Origin: Pseudorhodobacter antarcticus
GTDB taxonomy: Bacteria > Pseudomonadota > Alphaproteobacteria > Rhodobacterales > Rhodobacteraceae
Length of the DNA stretch: 64,000 nucleotides
Assembly: GCA_945862435.1 (NCBI GenBank)
Contig: CAMAXX010000010.1
Location: forward strand, 18,879-82,878
Direction: 5' to 3'
Below the pieces are notes generated by a model. That model was not told the DNA's origin, did no database searches, and worked only from the letters and a program-made list of their open reading frames with translations. Every line of letters starts with the position of its first letter. Within the stretch, counting starts at the first letter, position 1. This document shows positions 16,572 to 26,332 of this stretch, one piece after another. A program made the position numbers and the translations under genes.

Positions 16572-18242
16572 TTAAAACTGTGCGTCCCCCAGTCCGCAGA
16601 ACGGATCATGTGGCGGCGTTCCTGCCCAAGGCGCACGGCCCAAAAGGCAATCCAGCACCGCCTCTTGCATCGATGGCATTGTGGCATAGGCGTTGATATA
16701 AGTGGGCACGCGCGGCGCGTCATACAGGTAATAAGGATAGCCAAAGCTGATTATTGCGGTTGGTATATCATACCAATGGCGATCCATCGCGCGCTGAAAA
16801 TCGCCGCCAACCTTTGCCCAATCTAGAAAAATCCGCCCCCGCGTCAGCAGGGTTTCTTCGGCAAACAGATACAGCATCGCGTCAAATTTCGCTGGGTTGG
16901 GCTGGGCGTTTTCGCCGAGCATCGTCACCTCAAACCCCTCGCGCGCCAGCATATCTGGCAAATCTAGGGGCAGCGGGTGCGGCGCAAAGGGCACCACCAC
17001 CCCGCCAGAATAGATAGCCAAACGTTTGTGTTTTGCGGGCGACAGGGGCAGCATTCCTTGCACATCTTTGACCAAGGTCGGCGCGCGGGCGGTGATCGCG
17101 CGGGCGGTTTTGCGCGTGGCCCCAAGTTTTTCTGGTGCAAATTCGGTCAGATCAGGAGGCGCGGCCCCCTTATGCAGGCCAAGCGCCGCCTTTAGCCCCA
17201 ATATTCGGATCAGCGCGGCCTCATGCCGCGCGGGGCTGATGCGGCCATCGGCAATTGCCGCCTCGATCAGCGCGAAATCTGCCGCAGGATCGTTCGAGAA
17301 CAAGATGATATCGCAGCCATTTTCGATGACTTGCGGCAAGGTCTGACTGCGCGGCCCCCATGCGCCAAAGCCTGCCATTGGCGTGGCATCCGACACGATC
17401 AGCCCGTTAAACCCCAAATCACCGCGCAGCAGGTCACAGTTTAGCGTTTTGGACAGCGAGGCAGGGCGATATGCCTCGATCCCCGCATCAGGATTTTTCG
17501 CTAAAACATAGGCGGGCAGGGCGATATGCGCGCTCATCACCGCCATAACGCCCGCGTCAATTGCAGCCTGATACAGCGCGCCGTGGCTGGCATGCCAATC
17601 GGGCAAGGACAGAGGGTTGATGGTGGTGACCAAATGCTGATCGCGGTCATCATGGCCTTCGCCGGGCCAGTGTTTCACTGTGGCCGCCATGCCCGCGCGC
17701 TGAAACACGTCAATTTGCGTCAGCGCATGGGTCTGGATGATGGCAGGGTCACTGCCAAAGCCGCGCGTTGCCACAATTGGGCTGCGGAAGGCGGCGTTTA
17801 TATCTAGGACGGGCGTAAAAGACCAGTTGATCCCAATCGCCCGCGCCTGCGCGGCCATAATCGTGCTAATCTCGCGCGTGGCGGCCACATCGTTTATCGC
17901 CGCCAGTGCCAAGGGATTGGGCACATCGGTGGCAAAAGGCAGGCTCATCCGCGAGCCTTCCAGATCGGCAGACACCAGCAGCGGCACAGCGGCGGCCGAT
18001 TGCGCGCGGGTGATCAAATTTTCTTCGTAGCTAAGATCGGCGCTGTAAAATCGCGTGATCCCTGCCGGATTCAAGCCCATTATCGTCTGCAGCGCCGCTG
18101 GATCATTGCCCATTACGATATGCACAAACAACTGCCCCACGCGCTGCGCTGGGGTCAGCGCAGTCAGTGTTTGTTCCACCCACGCCACACCCGCATCATC
18201 AAGATGAAAGGGCGCGCCGCGCAAGTGGCCAAAACGCGTCAT
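16572..18242 (-). CDS. GH3 family glycosidase, beta-N-acetylhexosaminidase-like
   Basis: A 556-residue glycoside hydrolase family 3 protein with the catalytic barrel in residues about 20-370 and a second alpha/beta domain after it. The loop KHWPGEGHDDRDQH corresponds to the NagZ/N-acetylglucosaminidase signature, and GLIVSDATPMAGFG carries the likely nucleophile Asp. ATG 18242 overlaps the stop of the L,D-transpeptidase gene as ATGA; a longer reading from 18332 would lie within that gene. It is far longer than NagZ at 4152-5183 and is not a copy of it. No signal peptide is seen. Coupling with an L,D-transpeptidase suggests a wall-related job. Confidence 0.85.
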   Translation of the reverse strand: MTRFGHLRGAPFHLDDAGVAWVEQTLTALTPAQRVGQLFVHIVMGNDPAALQTIMGLNPAGITRFYSADLSYEENLITRAQSAAAVPLLVSADLEGSRMSLPFATDVPNPLALAAINDVAATREISTIMAAQARAIGINWSFTPVLDINAAFRSPIVATRGFGSDPAIIQTHALTQIDVFQRAGMAATVKHWPGEGHDDRDQHLVTTINPLSLPDWHASHGALYQAAIDAGVMAVMSAHIALPAYVLAKNPDAGIEAYRPASLSKTLNCDLLRGDLGFNGLIVSDATPMAGFGAWGPRSQTLPQVIENGCDIILFSNDPAADFALIEAAIADGRISPARHEAALIRILGLKAALGLHKGAAPPDLTEFAPEKLGATRKTARAITARAPTLVKDVQGMLPLSPAKHKRLAIYSGGVVVPFAPHPLPLDLPDMLAREGFEVTMLGENAQPNPAKFDAMLYLFAEETLLTRGRIFLDWAKVGGDFQRAMDRHWYDIPTAIISFGYPYYLYDAPRVPTYINAYATMPSMQEAVLDCLLGRAPWAGTPPHDPFCGLGDAQF

Positions 18243-19144
18243 GGTGCGGCGGTCGAACGACTGACTGAGGGCAGGGGCAGCGCCCGTGGAGGTACGGCTG
18301 GGCACAGTCCATTGACCAAAGGCACTGAGCAAACTGCCGCAGGCTGACCGCTTTGCGCAGGCGGCGTCAGCAAGGCGGGGTTCAATATCAGCGGTGCATC
18401 ATCGCCCGTAGCGGTAATTGGCGTCACGGTCACTTCGGGTTCTTTTGGCAGTTGCGGGGGCGGCACGACAAGACGGGTTGGATAGCTGCCGTCGCTGTTC
18501 AGCACCACCACCTTTGCCCCGTCTTGCACGCGTTCAAACAAATCCATCACATCTTGGTTAATCATGCGGAAACAACCCGAAGACGCGTTCTGGCCAATCG
18601 AAAACCATTCAGGCGTGCCATGGATGCGGTAGCCGTAATCAATCCCGTTCGTGGTCAAATATAAGGCCCGCGCGCCAAGTGGGTTTTCAGGCCCGCCTGG
18701 TTGGCCTTTTTCCCATTTTGCCAGTTCAGGTTTGCGCGCAATCATTTCTGGCGGGGGTGTCCAAGTGGGCCAATTCTGGCGCGAAGCGATCAGCGCAGTG
18801 CCTGCCCATTCAAACCCATCGCGGCCTACAGAAATGCCATACCGCAATGCACGATTTTTGCCAGTAATCAGGTAAAGATGCTTTTCGCTGGGGTCGATGA
18901 CAACAGTGCCTTCCGCCTCTGCGCTGGGGTAATAGACCGACGCGCGCTGAAATTCAGCGGGCACTTTTTCGACGGGCACGGCGGAAATGGCAAATGCACC
19001 ATCGTCCTTCGCGCCATAAATCCCCTCAACCAATTTGGGCTCAGGCGCGGCCATAAGGCCTGCTTCGATCAGTTTAGGATCAGGGGTGCAGGCGGAAAGG
19101 GCCAAAAAAGCCAATGCGGCCAATATAAATAGTTTGTTCAGCAT
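18239..19144 (-). CDS. L,D-transpeptidase lipoprotein
   Basis: A 301-residue protein starting at ATG 19144 with a lipoprotein signal, MLNKLFILAALAFLALSAC, so the mature protein would be lipidated at Cys19. The YkuD catalytic domain covers about residues 75-220, with the active-site motif around IHGTPEWFSIGQNASSGCF containing the catalytic His and Cys. The C-terminal part is Pro-rich and of low complexity. Family members cross-link peptidoglycan or attach proteins to it. An earlier ATG at 19177 would put charged residues before the signal and is less likely. It is coupled by ATGA to the GH3 gene. Confidence 0.88.
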   Translation of the reverse strand: MLNKLFILAALAFLALSACTPDPKLIEAGLMAAPEPKLVEGIYGAKDDGAFAISAVPVEKVPAEFQRASVYYPSAEAEGTVVIDPSEKHLYLITGKNRALRYGISVGRDGFEWAGTALIASRQNWPTWTPPPEMIARKPELAKWEKGQPGGPENPLGARALYLTTNGIDYGYRIHGTPEWFSIGQNASSGCFRMINQDVMDLFERVQDGAKVVVLNSDGSYPTRLVVPPPQLPKEPEVTVTPITATGDDAPLILNPALLTPPAQSGQPAAVCSVPLVNGLCPAVPPRALPLPSVSRSTAAP

Positions 19145-19183
19145 CCGCGCGCCCTTATCAGAATCACAAGTGTTCAATCCGTG

Positions 19184-19212
19184 ACCTTACGGACAGATCA
19201 ACCGCGCGTCAA
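19184..19212 (-). promoter_or_regulatory. Candidate promoter of the L,D-transpeptidase unit
   Basis: On the minus strand TTGACG (19207-19212) is followed after 17 bp by TAAGGT (19184-19189). The pair lies 40 bp upstream of ATG 19144. The -35 is a good match, the -10 only fair. Confidence 0.35.
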
Positions 19213-19270
19213 AGGCGCCGCTACAATATCTTGTGTATATCTTTAATTAAACTACTTAATAACGCGCCCT

Positions 19271-20464
19271 TTAGGTCACCTTGGCGCGTGTTTGATAGGC
19301 GGGGTTATCCCACAGGCGATTTTGCATGATACCCGCTAACACATCGACCGCGCGCGCCACATCGCCTGCATCGATGAACAACGGCGTAAAGCCGCAGCGT
19401 ATAACATCGGGCGCGCGAAAATCGCCCACCACACCGCGCGCAATCATCGCTTGCATAATGGCATAGGCCTGCGGGTGGCGGAACGACACTTGGCTGCCGC
19501 GCGCGCCGTGATTGCGCGGGGTGGCAAGGATCAAGTCTGGGCAGGCCGCCTCGACCCCTGCGATGTATTGATCCATCAGCGCTTGGCTGGCGCTGCGCAG
19601 ATCGTTCAGATCAACGCCGTTCCACACATCCAAAGCCGCCTCTAAAGCGGCCAATTGCAAAATTGGCGGGGTTCCCACGCGCATACGGTCAATGCCCGCG
19701 CCCGCGCGATACTCCAGTGCAAAGGCAAAGGGCGCCTCGTGCCCCAGCCAGCCTGATAAGGCAGGGCGGGCGGCATCGGCATGCCGGGGCGAGACGTAGA
19801 TAAAGGCAGGCCCACCCGGGCCAGAATTGAGGTATTTATAGGTGCAGCCCACTGCAAAATCGGCCCCACAGGCGGCCAAATGCACAGGAAATGCGCCCGC
19901 TGAATGGGCCAAATCCCAAAGGGTCAGCGCCCCCAGCCCATGCGCTGCAGCCGTTAGCGCGGCCATGTCATGGCGGCGGCCCGTGCGATAATCGACTTCG
20001 GTCAGCATCACAGCCGCAACACTGTCGTCAATCGCCCCCGCCACATCTTCGGGTGCTACTGTCTTAAGACGATATCCATTGCCCAAGGTGCGGCACAGCC
20101 CCTCCGCTATATATAAATCAGACGGGAAATTGCCCGTGTCCGACAAGATCACGCGGCGGGTTGGACGCATGTCCAGCGCAGAAGCCAGCGCCTGATAGAC
20201 CTTGATCGACAACGTATCGCCCAGCACCACATGGCCCGTTTCGGCCCCGATCAGGGCCGCAATGCGATCGCCTAAACTGCGCGGTAAATCCATCCAGCCC
20301 GCGCGGTTCCAGCCGCCAATCAGCATCTGGCCCCATTCATCGGTGATGGTCTGCGCCACGCGCGCTGCCGCGCCCCGCGGCAAAGGCCCCAGCGAATTGC
20401 CATCCAAATAGGTCATCCCTTGGGGCAAATCGAACATCGCTTTGGTGGCGGCAAAATCGGTCAT
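19271..20464 (-). CDS. kynU: Kynureninase
   Basis: A 397-residue PLP enzyme that cleaves kynurenine to anthranilate and alanine in tryptophan breakdown. The start MTDFAATKAMFDLPQGMTYL leads to YLDGNSLGPLPRG, typical of the family. LTEVDYRTGRRHDM and WDLAHSAGAFPV supply cofactor contacts, and the PLP lysine lies in GCTYKYLNSGPGGPAF. Length is normal. No kynA or kynB is in the window. The gene is divergent from pntAB with a 261-bp gap. Confidence 0.95.
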   Translation of the reverse strand: MTDFAATKAMFDLPQGMTYLDGNSLGPLPRGAAARVAQTITDEWGQMLIGGWNRAGWMDLPRSLGDRIAALIGAETGHVVLGDTLSIKVYQALASALDMRPTRRVILSDTGNFPSDLYIAEGLCRTLGNGYRLKTVAPEDVAGAIDDSVAAVMLTEVDYRTGRRHDMAALTAAAHGLGALTLWDLAHSAGAFPVHLAACGADFAVGCTYKYLNSGPGGPAFIYVSPRHADAARPALSGWLGHEAPFAFALEYRAGAGIDRMRVGTPPILQLAALEAALDVWNGVDLNDLRSASQALMDQYIAGVEAACPDLILATPRNHGARGSQVSFRHPQAYAIMQAMIARGVVGDFRAPDVIRCGFTPLFIDAGDVARAVDVLAGIMQNRLWDNPAYQTRAKVT

Positions 20465-20725
20465 GGCAGTCCTCCTGTTGCCATTACCCTGCCTGCAAAG
20501 CGCGGCCCTCGCAAGGCGGGCGAAAATGGGGCATCAAAGGTCGCAATTGGAACGCGCGGGCTTTGGGGCGAAATTTTATATCAAAGCGAATAATTTTCTC
20601 GCAATAATCGAAAAACTGGTTTTGCCCCTGTTGCAACGGCGTAAAATCGCGTTAATTGCGCCCGAGGAGCGGTGCTTTGGCGCAGGGACAGTGTGCAAGC
20701 CGCGTGGCAGGAAAGGGGATATCCG

Positions 20726-22309
20726 TTGAAAATTGGGGCTTTAACCGAAATTTTTGCGGGCGAGAATCGCGTGGCGATGACACCTGATTCCGCCACTCAG
20801 TTGGTCAAACTGGGCCATACTTGCGTTATTCAGGCGGGGGCAGGTGTAAAGGCTGGCTTTTCTGATGCCGCATATCAGGCCGCAGGGGTTGAGGTGCTGA
20901 AAACCGCCGCCGCCGTGGTGAAGGCTGCCGATGTGCTGGTCAAAGTGCGCGGCCCCGAGTTGGCCGAAGCGAAAGCCCTGCGCAAAGACCAGACCCTGAT
21001 TTCGTTCTTTTGGCCCGCTCAAAACCCAGACCTGTTGGAAGCTGTAAAGGCGCAAGGCGCAACCGTTGTGGCGATGGATATGGTTCCGCGTATCTCGCGC
21101 GCGCAAAAAATGGATGCTCTATCATCCATGGCCAATATCGCAGGCTACCGCGCCGTGATCGAGGCGGGCAATAACTTTGGCCGCTTTTTCACAGGTCAGG
21201 TGACGGCTGCGGGCAAAGTGCCCCCCGCCAAAGTCCTGATTGTGGGCGCTGGCGTGGCTGGTCTTGCTGCAACGGGAACATCGGTGTCGCTGGGCGCCAT
21301 CGTGCATGCCTTCGACGTTCGCCCCGAAGTGGCCGAGCAGATCGAATCCATGGGCGCAAGCTTTGTGTTTTTGGACTTTGCAGACAAGTCTTCTGGGGCG
21401 CAAGACGGCGCGGCGACAGGTGGCTATGCCGCACCCAGCTCGCCCGAATTCCGCGAGGCACAACTTGCCAAATTTCGCGAACTGGCCCCCGACATGGACA
21501 TCGTCATCACCACCGCGCTAATCCCCGGCCGCCCCGCGCCCAAACTGTGGACAGCCGATATGGTCGCCATGATGAAAACGGGCAGCGTGATTATCGATCT
21601 GGCCGCCGAACGCGGCGGCAACTGCGATTTGACTGTGCCCGACGAGAAAATCGTATCTGACAATGGCGTGACCATCGTTGGATACACCGATTTCCCATCA
21701 CGCATGGCGGCGCAAGCCTCCACGCTGTATTCCACCAACATCCGCCATATGCTGACCGATCTGACGCCAAAGAAAGACGGCGTGATCGTGCACAATATGG
21801 AAGATGATGTGATCCGCGGCGCAACAGTTGCCCACGCAGGCGAGATTACCTATCCGCCGCCGCCGCCAAAAATCGCGGCCATTGCCGCGCAAAAGCCCAA
21901 GGAAAAGGTAAAAGAACTGACCAGAGAGGAAAAGCGTGCCGCTGAAACTGCTGCGTTCAAGGCCCAAACCCGCGCCCAAGTGGGTATGCTGCTAGGAGGC
22001 GGCGCGCTTATTCTGTTGGCGGGTATGTTTACCCCTGCCAGCTTTATGAGCCATTTGATCGTGTTCGTGCTGTCGTGCTTTATCGGCTTCTCGGTGATCT
22101 GGAACGTGGCGCATTCCTTGCACACGCCGCTAATGGCGGTGACCAATGCGATTTCCTCGATCATTATCTTAGGCGCGATTTTGCAAATAGGCTCTGGCTC
22201 GACCTTAGTGATGATCCTTGCGGGCCTGTCGGTGTTTATGGCGGGCATCAATATCTTTGGCGGCTTTATGGTCACGCGCCGTATGCTGGCCATGTTCCAA
22301 AAATCCTAA
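20726..22309 (+). CDS. pntA: NAD(P) transhydrogenase subunit alpha
   Basis: A 527-residue subunit of the proton-translocating transhydrogenase, which uses the proton gradient to make NADPH from NADH. Domain I (NAD-binding, alanine dehydrogenase-like) starts at [20 protein letters not shown] and holds [21 protein letters not shown] linker rich in Lys/Glu is followed by about four membrane segments. The long single-chain form corresponds to E. coli PntA, not the split PntAA/PntAB type. TTG 20726 is the likely start, with GAAAGGGGAT before it; no in-frame ATG fits the domain start. Confidence 0.94.
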   Translation: MKIGALTEIFAGENRVAMTPDSATQLVKLGHTCVIQAGAGVKAGFSDAAYQAAGVEVLKTAAAVVKAADVLVKVRGPELAEAKALRKDQTLISFFWPAQNPDLLEAVKAQGATVVAMDMVPRISRAQKMDALSSMANIAGYRAVIEAGNNFGRFFTGQVTAAGKVPPAKVLIVGAGVAGLAATGTSVSLGAIVHAFDVRPEVAEQIESMGASFVFLDFADKSSGAQDGAATGGYAAPSSPEFREAQLAKFRELAPDMDIVITTALIPGRPAPKLWTADMVAMMKTGSVIIDLAAERGGNCDLTVPDEKIVSDNGVTIVGYTDFPSRMAAQASTLYSTNIRHMLTDLTPKKDGVIVHNMEDDVIRGATVAHAGEITYPPPPPKIAAIAAQKPKEKVKELTREEKRAAETAAFKAQTRAQVGMLLGGGALILLAGMFTPASFMSHLIVFVLSCFIGFSVIWNVAHSLHTPLMAVTNAISSIIILGAILQIGSGSTLVMILAGLSVFMAGINIFGGFMVTRRMLAMFQKS

Positions 22310-22320
22310 GGAGACGGCAG

Positions 22321-23748
22321 ATGGAAATGGGTTTTACAACCGCAGCTTATGTGATTGCTGCCGTTCTGTTCATCCTGTCTTTGGGGGGACTTTCGGGGCA
22401 AGAAAGCGCCAAGCGCGCAGTGTGGTATGGCATTTCAGGCATGGCGCTGGCGGTGCTGGCAACTTTGGCGGCAGCTTCGGGCGCATGGCTGGCGGCGCTG
22501 CTGATTGCAGCAGGCGGGGTGATTGGCTGGATCGTCGCCCAGCGCGTACAAATGACAGAAATGCCGCAGCTTGTGGCGGCAATGCACTCGCTGGTGGGGC
22601 TGGCTGCCGTGTTCATCGGCTTTAACGCCGATCTGGAACTTAGCCGCGTTTTTGCATTGGACACCGCGGCGCGCGAGGTGCTAAGTGGTTTTGCTGCGCT
22701 GCTGGCGCATAAATCCCCTGTCGAACAAAACATCCTGCGCGTTGAAGTGTTCCTTGGCGTATTCATCGGCGCGGTCACATTTACAGGCTCGGTTGTCGCC
22801 TTTGGCAAACTGGCAGGGCGCGTGGATGGCAAGGCTAAGAAATTGCCGGGCGGCCATGCGCTGAATGCAGGGGCGGCAATTGGCTCGCTGGTTCTGCTGG
22901 GCGTGTATCTGTCGACTGGCGCGCTGTGGCCGCTGATTGTGATGACGCTGCTGGCGTTCTTTATCGGCTACCATCTGATCATGGGTATCGGCGGGGCCGA
23001 TATGCCTGTGGTGGTGTCGATGCTGAACAGCTATTCAGGTTGGGCGGCGTCGGCGATTGGCTTCTCGCTGTCCAATGATCTGCTGATCGTTGTTGGCGCG
23101 CTGGTCGGGTCTTCTGGTGCGATCTTGTCGTTCATTATGTGTAAGGCGATGAACCGCAGCTTCGTTTCTGTGATCCTGGGCGGCTTTGGCGGCACCACGG
23201 GGCCCGCGATGGAAATTGTGGGCGAGCAGGTGGCCATTGACACCGACGGCGTGGCAGCGGCGCTGAATGATGCCGATAGCGTCATCATCATCCCCGGTTA
23301 TGGCATGGCGGTGGCGCAGGCGCAGCAGGCGGTCAGCGAGCTGACCCGCAAGTTGCGCGCGCGCGGCAAAAACGTGCGCTTTGCCATCCACCCCGTGGCA
23401 GGCCGCTTGCCGGGCCATATGAACGTGCTGCTGGCCGAAGCAAAAGTGCCCTATGACATTGTGCTGGAAATGGACGAGATCAACGATGATTTCCCTTCTA
23501 CAGACGTGGCCATCGTGATCGGGTCAAACGACATCGTAAACCCCGCCGCCCAAGAAGACCCCAACAGCCCTATTGCAGGTATGCCCGTGCTGGAATGCTG
23601 GAAAGCGAAACTGGTGATCGTATCCAAACGTGGGCAGGGCACGGGATATTCGGGTATCGAGAACCCGCTCTTTTATAAAGAAAACACGCGGATGTTCTAC
23701 GGCGACGCCAAAAAAAGTTTGGATGCGCTGCTCCCCTTGATCAACTGA
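22321..23748 (+). CDS. pntB: NAD(P) transhydrogenase subunit beta
   Basis: A 475-residue subunit with about eight to nine membrane segments followed by NADP-binding domain III: the nucleotide fold begins near [20 protein letters not shown] and includes [20 protein letters not shown] and [20 protein letters not shown]. It partners PntA in the inner membrane. ATG 22321 has AAGGAGACGG upstream and lies 11 bp after pntA. A longer reading from 22075 lies within pntA and is rejected. Confidence 0.95.
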   Translation: MEMGFTTAAYVIAAVLFILSLGGLSGQESAKRAVWYGISGMALAVLATLAAASGAWLAALLIAAGGVIGWIVAQRVQMTEMPQLVAAMHSLVGLAAVFIGFNADLELSRVFALDTAAREVLSGFAALLAHKSPVEQNILRVEVFLGVFIGAVTFTGSVVAFGKLAGRVDGKAKKLPGGHALNAGAAIGSLVLLGVYLSTGALWPLIVMTLLAFFIGYHLIMGIGGADMPVVVSMLNSYSGWAASAIGFSLSNDLLIVVGALVGSSGAILSFIMCKAMNRSFVSVILGGFGGTTGPAMEIVGEQVAIDTDGVAAALNDADSVIIIPGYGMAVAQAQQAVSELTRKLRARGKNVRFAIHPVAGRLPGHMNVLLAEAKVPYDIVLEMDEINDDFPSTDVAIVIGSNDIVNPAAQEDPNSPIAGMPVLECWKAKLVIVSKRGQGTGYSGIENPLFYKENTRMFYGDAKKSLDALLPLIN

Positions 23749-23770
23749 AGAAGGGGGGCGTATGCCGCCC

Positions 23771-23821
23771 CCCTCGCTACGCTTCCCCCCTCGCTACGCT
23801 TACCCCCTCGCTACGCTTCCC
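23771..23821 (+). repeat. 17-bp tandem repeat, three units
   Basis: CCCTCGCTACGCTTCCC is found at 23771-23787 and 23805-23821, with one base changed in the middle unit 23788-23804. It lies just after pntB and abuts the palindromic element at 23827. Confidence 0.9.
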
Positions 23822-23826
23822 CCTGC

Positions 23827-23887
23827 AGGATATTTGGGGAGTTAGGAAGATTATGAATTCGAAGCTTCCTAACTCCATAAATATCCT
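23827..23887. repeat. Long palindromic element, copy 1
   Basis: Two 23-base arms, 23827-23849 (AGGATATTTGGGGAGTTAGG...) and 23865-23887, pair at 21 of 23 positions around a 15-base centre containing GAATTC. The same arm family, with a different centre, occurs at 40084-40146. Both sit between genes next to GC-rich hairpins and the sequence GGGGTGAGGAGC. Confidence 0.85.
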
Positions 23888-23913
23888 CAGGGGGGTGAGG
23901 AGCAAAGCGACGA

Positions 23914-23931
23914 GGGGGCGCGAGCGCCCCC
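23914..23931. terminator. GC-rich hairpin at end of asparaginase gene
   Basis: GGGGGCG (23914-23920), loop CGAG, CGCCCCC (23925-23931). It touches the stop codon of the minus-strand asparaginase gene and can end transcription arriving from it or from pntAB. The matching hairpin in the second palindromic element is at 40172-40194. Confidence 0.6.
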
Positions 23932-24858
23932 TTACCTCATCTCGCCGCACAGATCGCTTGCAAGAATATCCCGCCCGCCATGGGCCAGTGCATGGGCGAG
24001 TTTGGCATAGGCCGCAGATTCGGTGATCTGCCCCCCGTCCACGATGCCTGCACGCTTCATAGCGGCCCCTGCCGCATAGGTTCCCAATGCTACCCCACCA
24101 CTTTCGCATTGCGATACCGCAATCATCAGCGCGCCGCGCGCGGATGCGGCCATAAGCGCGGCCTCAATCGCGGGATCGTTTGGGATTGTTCCTGCGCCAA
24201 ACACCCGCAGCACGGCTCCGTCCACTGCCCCCAGCGCGGCGGCAAAAGCACGCGGTGAGGTGTTCGGGGCCATGCTAAGTACCGCAATTTCGGGCGCGCC
24301 ATAGGCCATTAGGGCAGGGGTGCCCCTGCGCAGACTTGGCCAGCCATCCCGCGCGGTAAAGGCATCCGCCGCATGGGAATGCGCTTTGCGCACCAGGGTC
24401 CCTGCCATCAGCTTTCCTGCAAATTGCACCCAAACGCCAGCGGGCGCGCGGGTTGCAGCCAGCAGCGCATCGCCCAGATTTTGCCGAGCGTCCGTTCCCG
24501 CCGCCGCAAGCGGCAGCATGGATCCCGTCACAATCACGGCGCGCGAAAGGCCGGCCAAGGCAAAGCTTAAGGCCGCGGCAGTATAGGCCAGCGTATCTGT
24601 GCCATGCGTCACCACAAAGCCTGCATAGCGGTTTTGGCCCGCGAAAATCACCTCCGCGATGCGGTTCCAATCGGCGATCCGCGCATTGGCGCTGTCGATG
24701 GCGGGGGTTAAATGCACCATCTTGGTCTGGCCGCGCGCAATACCCGCGTCGGCTAGCGCGGCAAGGCCAGCCTCTAGCACACCGTCCGCTGGCGCCAGCC
24801 CCTCCGGCCCAGATCGCATTGCAATTGTGCCGCCCGTGTGAATGATACAAATCGTCAC
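23932..24858 (-). CDS. L-asparaginase (type I-like)
   Basis: A 308-residue enzyme of the asparaginase/glutaminase family that releases ammonia from asparagine. The first active-site threonine lies in IIHTGGTIAMRSGPEGL and the second in FVVTHGTDTLAYTAAA. No signal peptide, so probably cytoplasmic. GTG 24858 is chosen because it gives the family's usual start MTICIIHTGG and has GGAGG five bases upstream; ATG 24870 is the alternative. It is convergent with pntB and divergent from the DUF3422 gene. Confidence 0.88.
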   Translation of the reverse strand: MTICIIHTGGTIAMRSGPEGLAPADGVLEAGLAALADAGIARGQTKMVHLTPAIDSANARIADWNRIAEVIFAGQNRYAGFVVTHGTDTLAYTAAALSFALAGLSRAVIVTGSMLPLAAAGTDARQNLGDALLAATRAPAGVWVQFAGKLMAGTLVRKAHSHAADAFTARDGWPSLRRGTPALMAYGAPEIAVLSMAPNTSPRAFAAALGAVDGAVLRVFGAGTIPNDPAIEAALMAASARGALMIAVSQCESGGVALGTYAAGAAMKRAGIVDGGQITESAAYAKLAHALAHGGRDILASDLCGEMR

Positions 24859-25022
24859 CACGCCCTCCATTTGGCTGCCTTTTTGGCCGCACATCCGCCA
24901 TTTGCAAAGCCACAATATGTTGCATTTTTGGCGGTATACACCTGTGTGCCGTGCGCGCCCTGTTCACCGCAGGTAAATGGGCTATTTTCATCACAGCGTC
25001 AAAGATTGCCACAGGTTGCCTC

Positions 25023-26312
25023 ATGACTTTGCCCGACCACCCCCTGCGCTATGCCCTTGTGAACGAGCTGCACGCCCGCCCCTTTCCCGCGCTGGCAGCC
25101 CCATGCCAAGTGGTTTATCTGGCGATCAAAGAGCCCACCGCCGCGCATTCGCGCGACCGCAGCCGTGATCGCGCGCATTTGCTGCAATTGCTTGACCGAC
25201 ATGGCTTGGCCCATCCGCAACCTGATGCCACGCATCACGCCGCCACCTTGGGCCGCACAGATTTGAAATGGGAAAGCCATACCGAATTTGTGACCTATTC
25301 CGCCTTTACGCCCGGGCTGGATGCCCGCGCGTTTGACCCCGCAGGCGCTGCCGTTTTGCCCGAGCCTTGGATTGCCGCAAGCCCAGGCCGCGCGATTGTC
25401 GCAGTGCTGATCCGCGTAGAACTGCTACCTGATGACGAAGACAATATCCTGCCCATGCTGGACGATTGGTTTGTGCCCGAAAGCCTTGCGGCGGCGCAGG
25501 TGGTCGATGGGGCCGCCGTGGTTGCGGGCGATTTTCGCATTGATCCTGCGGGCTATATGCGCTTTGCCGTTTTTGTCCGCGCGGGCACGGGCGCGCGCCG
25601 CATTGGCCGCATTGTTCAGCGCCTATGCGAGATTGAAACCTACCGCGCCATGTCCATGCTGGGTTTGCCGCGCGCGCGCACGCTGTCTGGCCAACTGAAC
25701 ACGCTTGACCCGCGCCTTTCGGCCCTTGTCACGGGCCTTGACGGGCGCGAGGCGGCTGCCCGCCCTGCCGACGCCGCCCTGCACGAGCTGCTATCCATAG
25801 CCGCCGAACTGGAATCGCTGTCGGTGAACAACAATTTTCGTTTTGCCGCAACAAAGGCCTATGAGGCCATTGTCACCCAGCGCATTGAGGCGCTGCGCGA
25901 GGTGCGGGTGGCGGGACGCCAGACCTTTGCTGAATTTATGATGCGCCGCTATGATCCCGCCATGCGCACCATCCGCGCGGCCGAAGCCCGCCTAACAGCC
26001 ATGGCCGAACGTGCCGCCCGCGCGGCGGAACTGCTGCGCACGCGCGTTGATGTGGAACGCTCGGCCCAGAACCAAGCGTTGTTGCAAAGCATGGACACGC
26101 GGGCGGATATGGCGCTGCGCCTTCAGCACACAGTCGAAGGTCTTTCGGTGGTTGCGGTGAGCTATTACGCGCTGGGGCTGGTGGCCTATATCGCCACCCC
26201 CATTGGCGAGGCGCTGCATCTGCCCAAAACCCTGCTGATGGCGGCGGCCGTGCCCGTGGTATTGCTGCTGGTTTGGTGGGGCTTGCGCCGCCTGCGCGCG
26301 CGTGTTCTTTAG
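25023..26312 (+). CDS. DUF3422 family membrane-anchored protein
   Basis: A 429-residue protein of a conserved proteobacterial family without known function. The N-terminal hallmark HPLRYALVNELHARPFPALA is present at residues 5-24. The middle is mixed alpha/beta, then long helices (about 280-370) that may form coiled coils. Two hydrophobic segments near the C-terminus are separated by a short loop (GLVAYIATPIGEALHLPKTL). An earlier start at 24951 is less likely because family similarity begins at MTLPDHPLRYAL. The layout of long helices and two C-terminal membrane spans recalls CorA-like proteins, a weak resemblance only. Confidence 0.85.
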   Translation: MTLPDHPLRYALVNELHARPFPALAAPCQVVYLAIKEPTAAHSRDRSRDRAHLLQLLDRHGLAHPQPDATHHAATLGRTDLKWESHTEFVTYSAFTPGLDARAFDPAGAAVLPEPWIAASPGRAIVAVLIRVELLPDDEDNILPMLDDWFVPESLAAAQVVDGAAVVAGDFRIDPAGYMRFAVFVRAGTGARRIGRIVQRLCEIETYRAMSMLGLPRARTLSGQLNTLDPRLSALVTGLDGREAAARPADAALHELLSIAAELESLSVNNNFRFAATKAYEAIVTQRIEALREVRVAGRQTFAEFMMRRYDPAMRTIRAAEARLTAMAERAARAAELLRTRVDVERSAQNQALLQSMDTRADMALRLQHTVEGLSVVAVSYYALGLVAYIATPIGEALHLPKTLLMAAAVPVVLLLVWWGLRRLRARVL

Positions 26313-26332
26313 CCCCAAAAAGGGCTCATATC

